From NCBI RefSeq assembly GCF_964204645.1, contig NC_134033.1:12960155-13024154 (forward strand): a stretch of DNA of 64,000 bases. The letters are read 5' to 3'. Of this stretch, positions 63,886 through 64,000 are shown one piece after another. Below the pieces are notes generated by a model. It was not told the DNA's origin, did not search any database, and saw nothing but the letters and a program-made list of their open reading frames with translations. This DNA is from Tubulanus polymorphus (lineage: Eukaryota > Nemertea > Palaeonemertea > Tubulaniformes > Tubulanidae). The position numbers and the translations under genes were made by a program. How positions within the stretch are numbered: the first letter of the stretch is position 1; every line of letters starts with the position of its first letter.

Positions 63886-64000
63886 CGTAATTCAGACCCT
63901 AAACTAGATAACGATGCGATTTCACAATTTATGCCTTTTTCAACAAATAAGGAGTAGGGATTTTTAAACACAAATTGGGAGGGTGAAAACAAAAATATGA

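Overview
The window is eukaryotic nuclear DNA, almost certainly from an invertebrate animal. Genes are split by short GT-AG introns, there are many tRNA-derived SINE-like and inverted-repeat (MITE-like) elements, and the recognisable genes belong to animal families. A marine invertebrate, possibly a lophotrochozoan, is my guess; nothing in the sequence fixes the phylum. Four protein-coding genes can be supported, and all four were assembled exon by exon from splice sites, reading phase and family motifs.

Layout. Positions 1-32,500 contain no gene I can support: AT-leaning intergenic or intronic DNA with microsatellites, minisatellites and dispersed repeats. Positions 32.9-41.2 kb hold two tandem seven-exon CYP2-type cytochrome P450 genes on the minus strand. 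They have the same exon lengths, 511 residues each and all P450 signature motifs. Copy A carries two TTAA-flanked inverted-repeat elements in intron 2, and copy B has the matching empty site. Positions 42.6-44.75 kb are a 66-bp minisatellite that stays open in one frame for long stretches. Positions 44.8-50.5 kb hold a degenerate coiled-coil ORF, a second (54-bp) minisatellite and further MITE-like repeats.

Positions 50,525-58,726 (+) encode a poly(ADP-ribose) glycohydrolase (PARG) in eleven exons. The catalytic GGG-x7-QEE signature is intact. Inside the catalytic fold, in a loop that is about a dozen residues long in vertebrate PARG, there is an insertion of about 936 residues, nearly all from one 2.67-kb exon. 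It is Ser/Arg-rich, has many RRxS protein kinase A-type sites, and contains six or more spaced amphipathic helices that resemble the RII-binding helices of A-kinase anchoring proteins. This is the most interesting object in the window.

Positions 61.8-63.9 kb (-) encode a five-exon METTL27 (WBSCR27)-like class I methyltransferase, tail to tail with PARG.

The four genes do not form an obvious pathway. The P450 pair is a xenobiotic/lipid oxidation type. PARG removes ADP-ribose chains, and the insertion suggests possible cross-talk with cAMP/PKA signalling. Exon-level statements rest on reading the sequence; functional statements rest on family knowledge.
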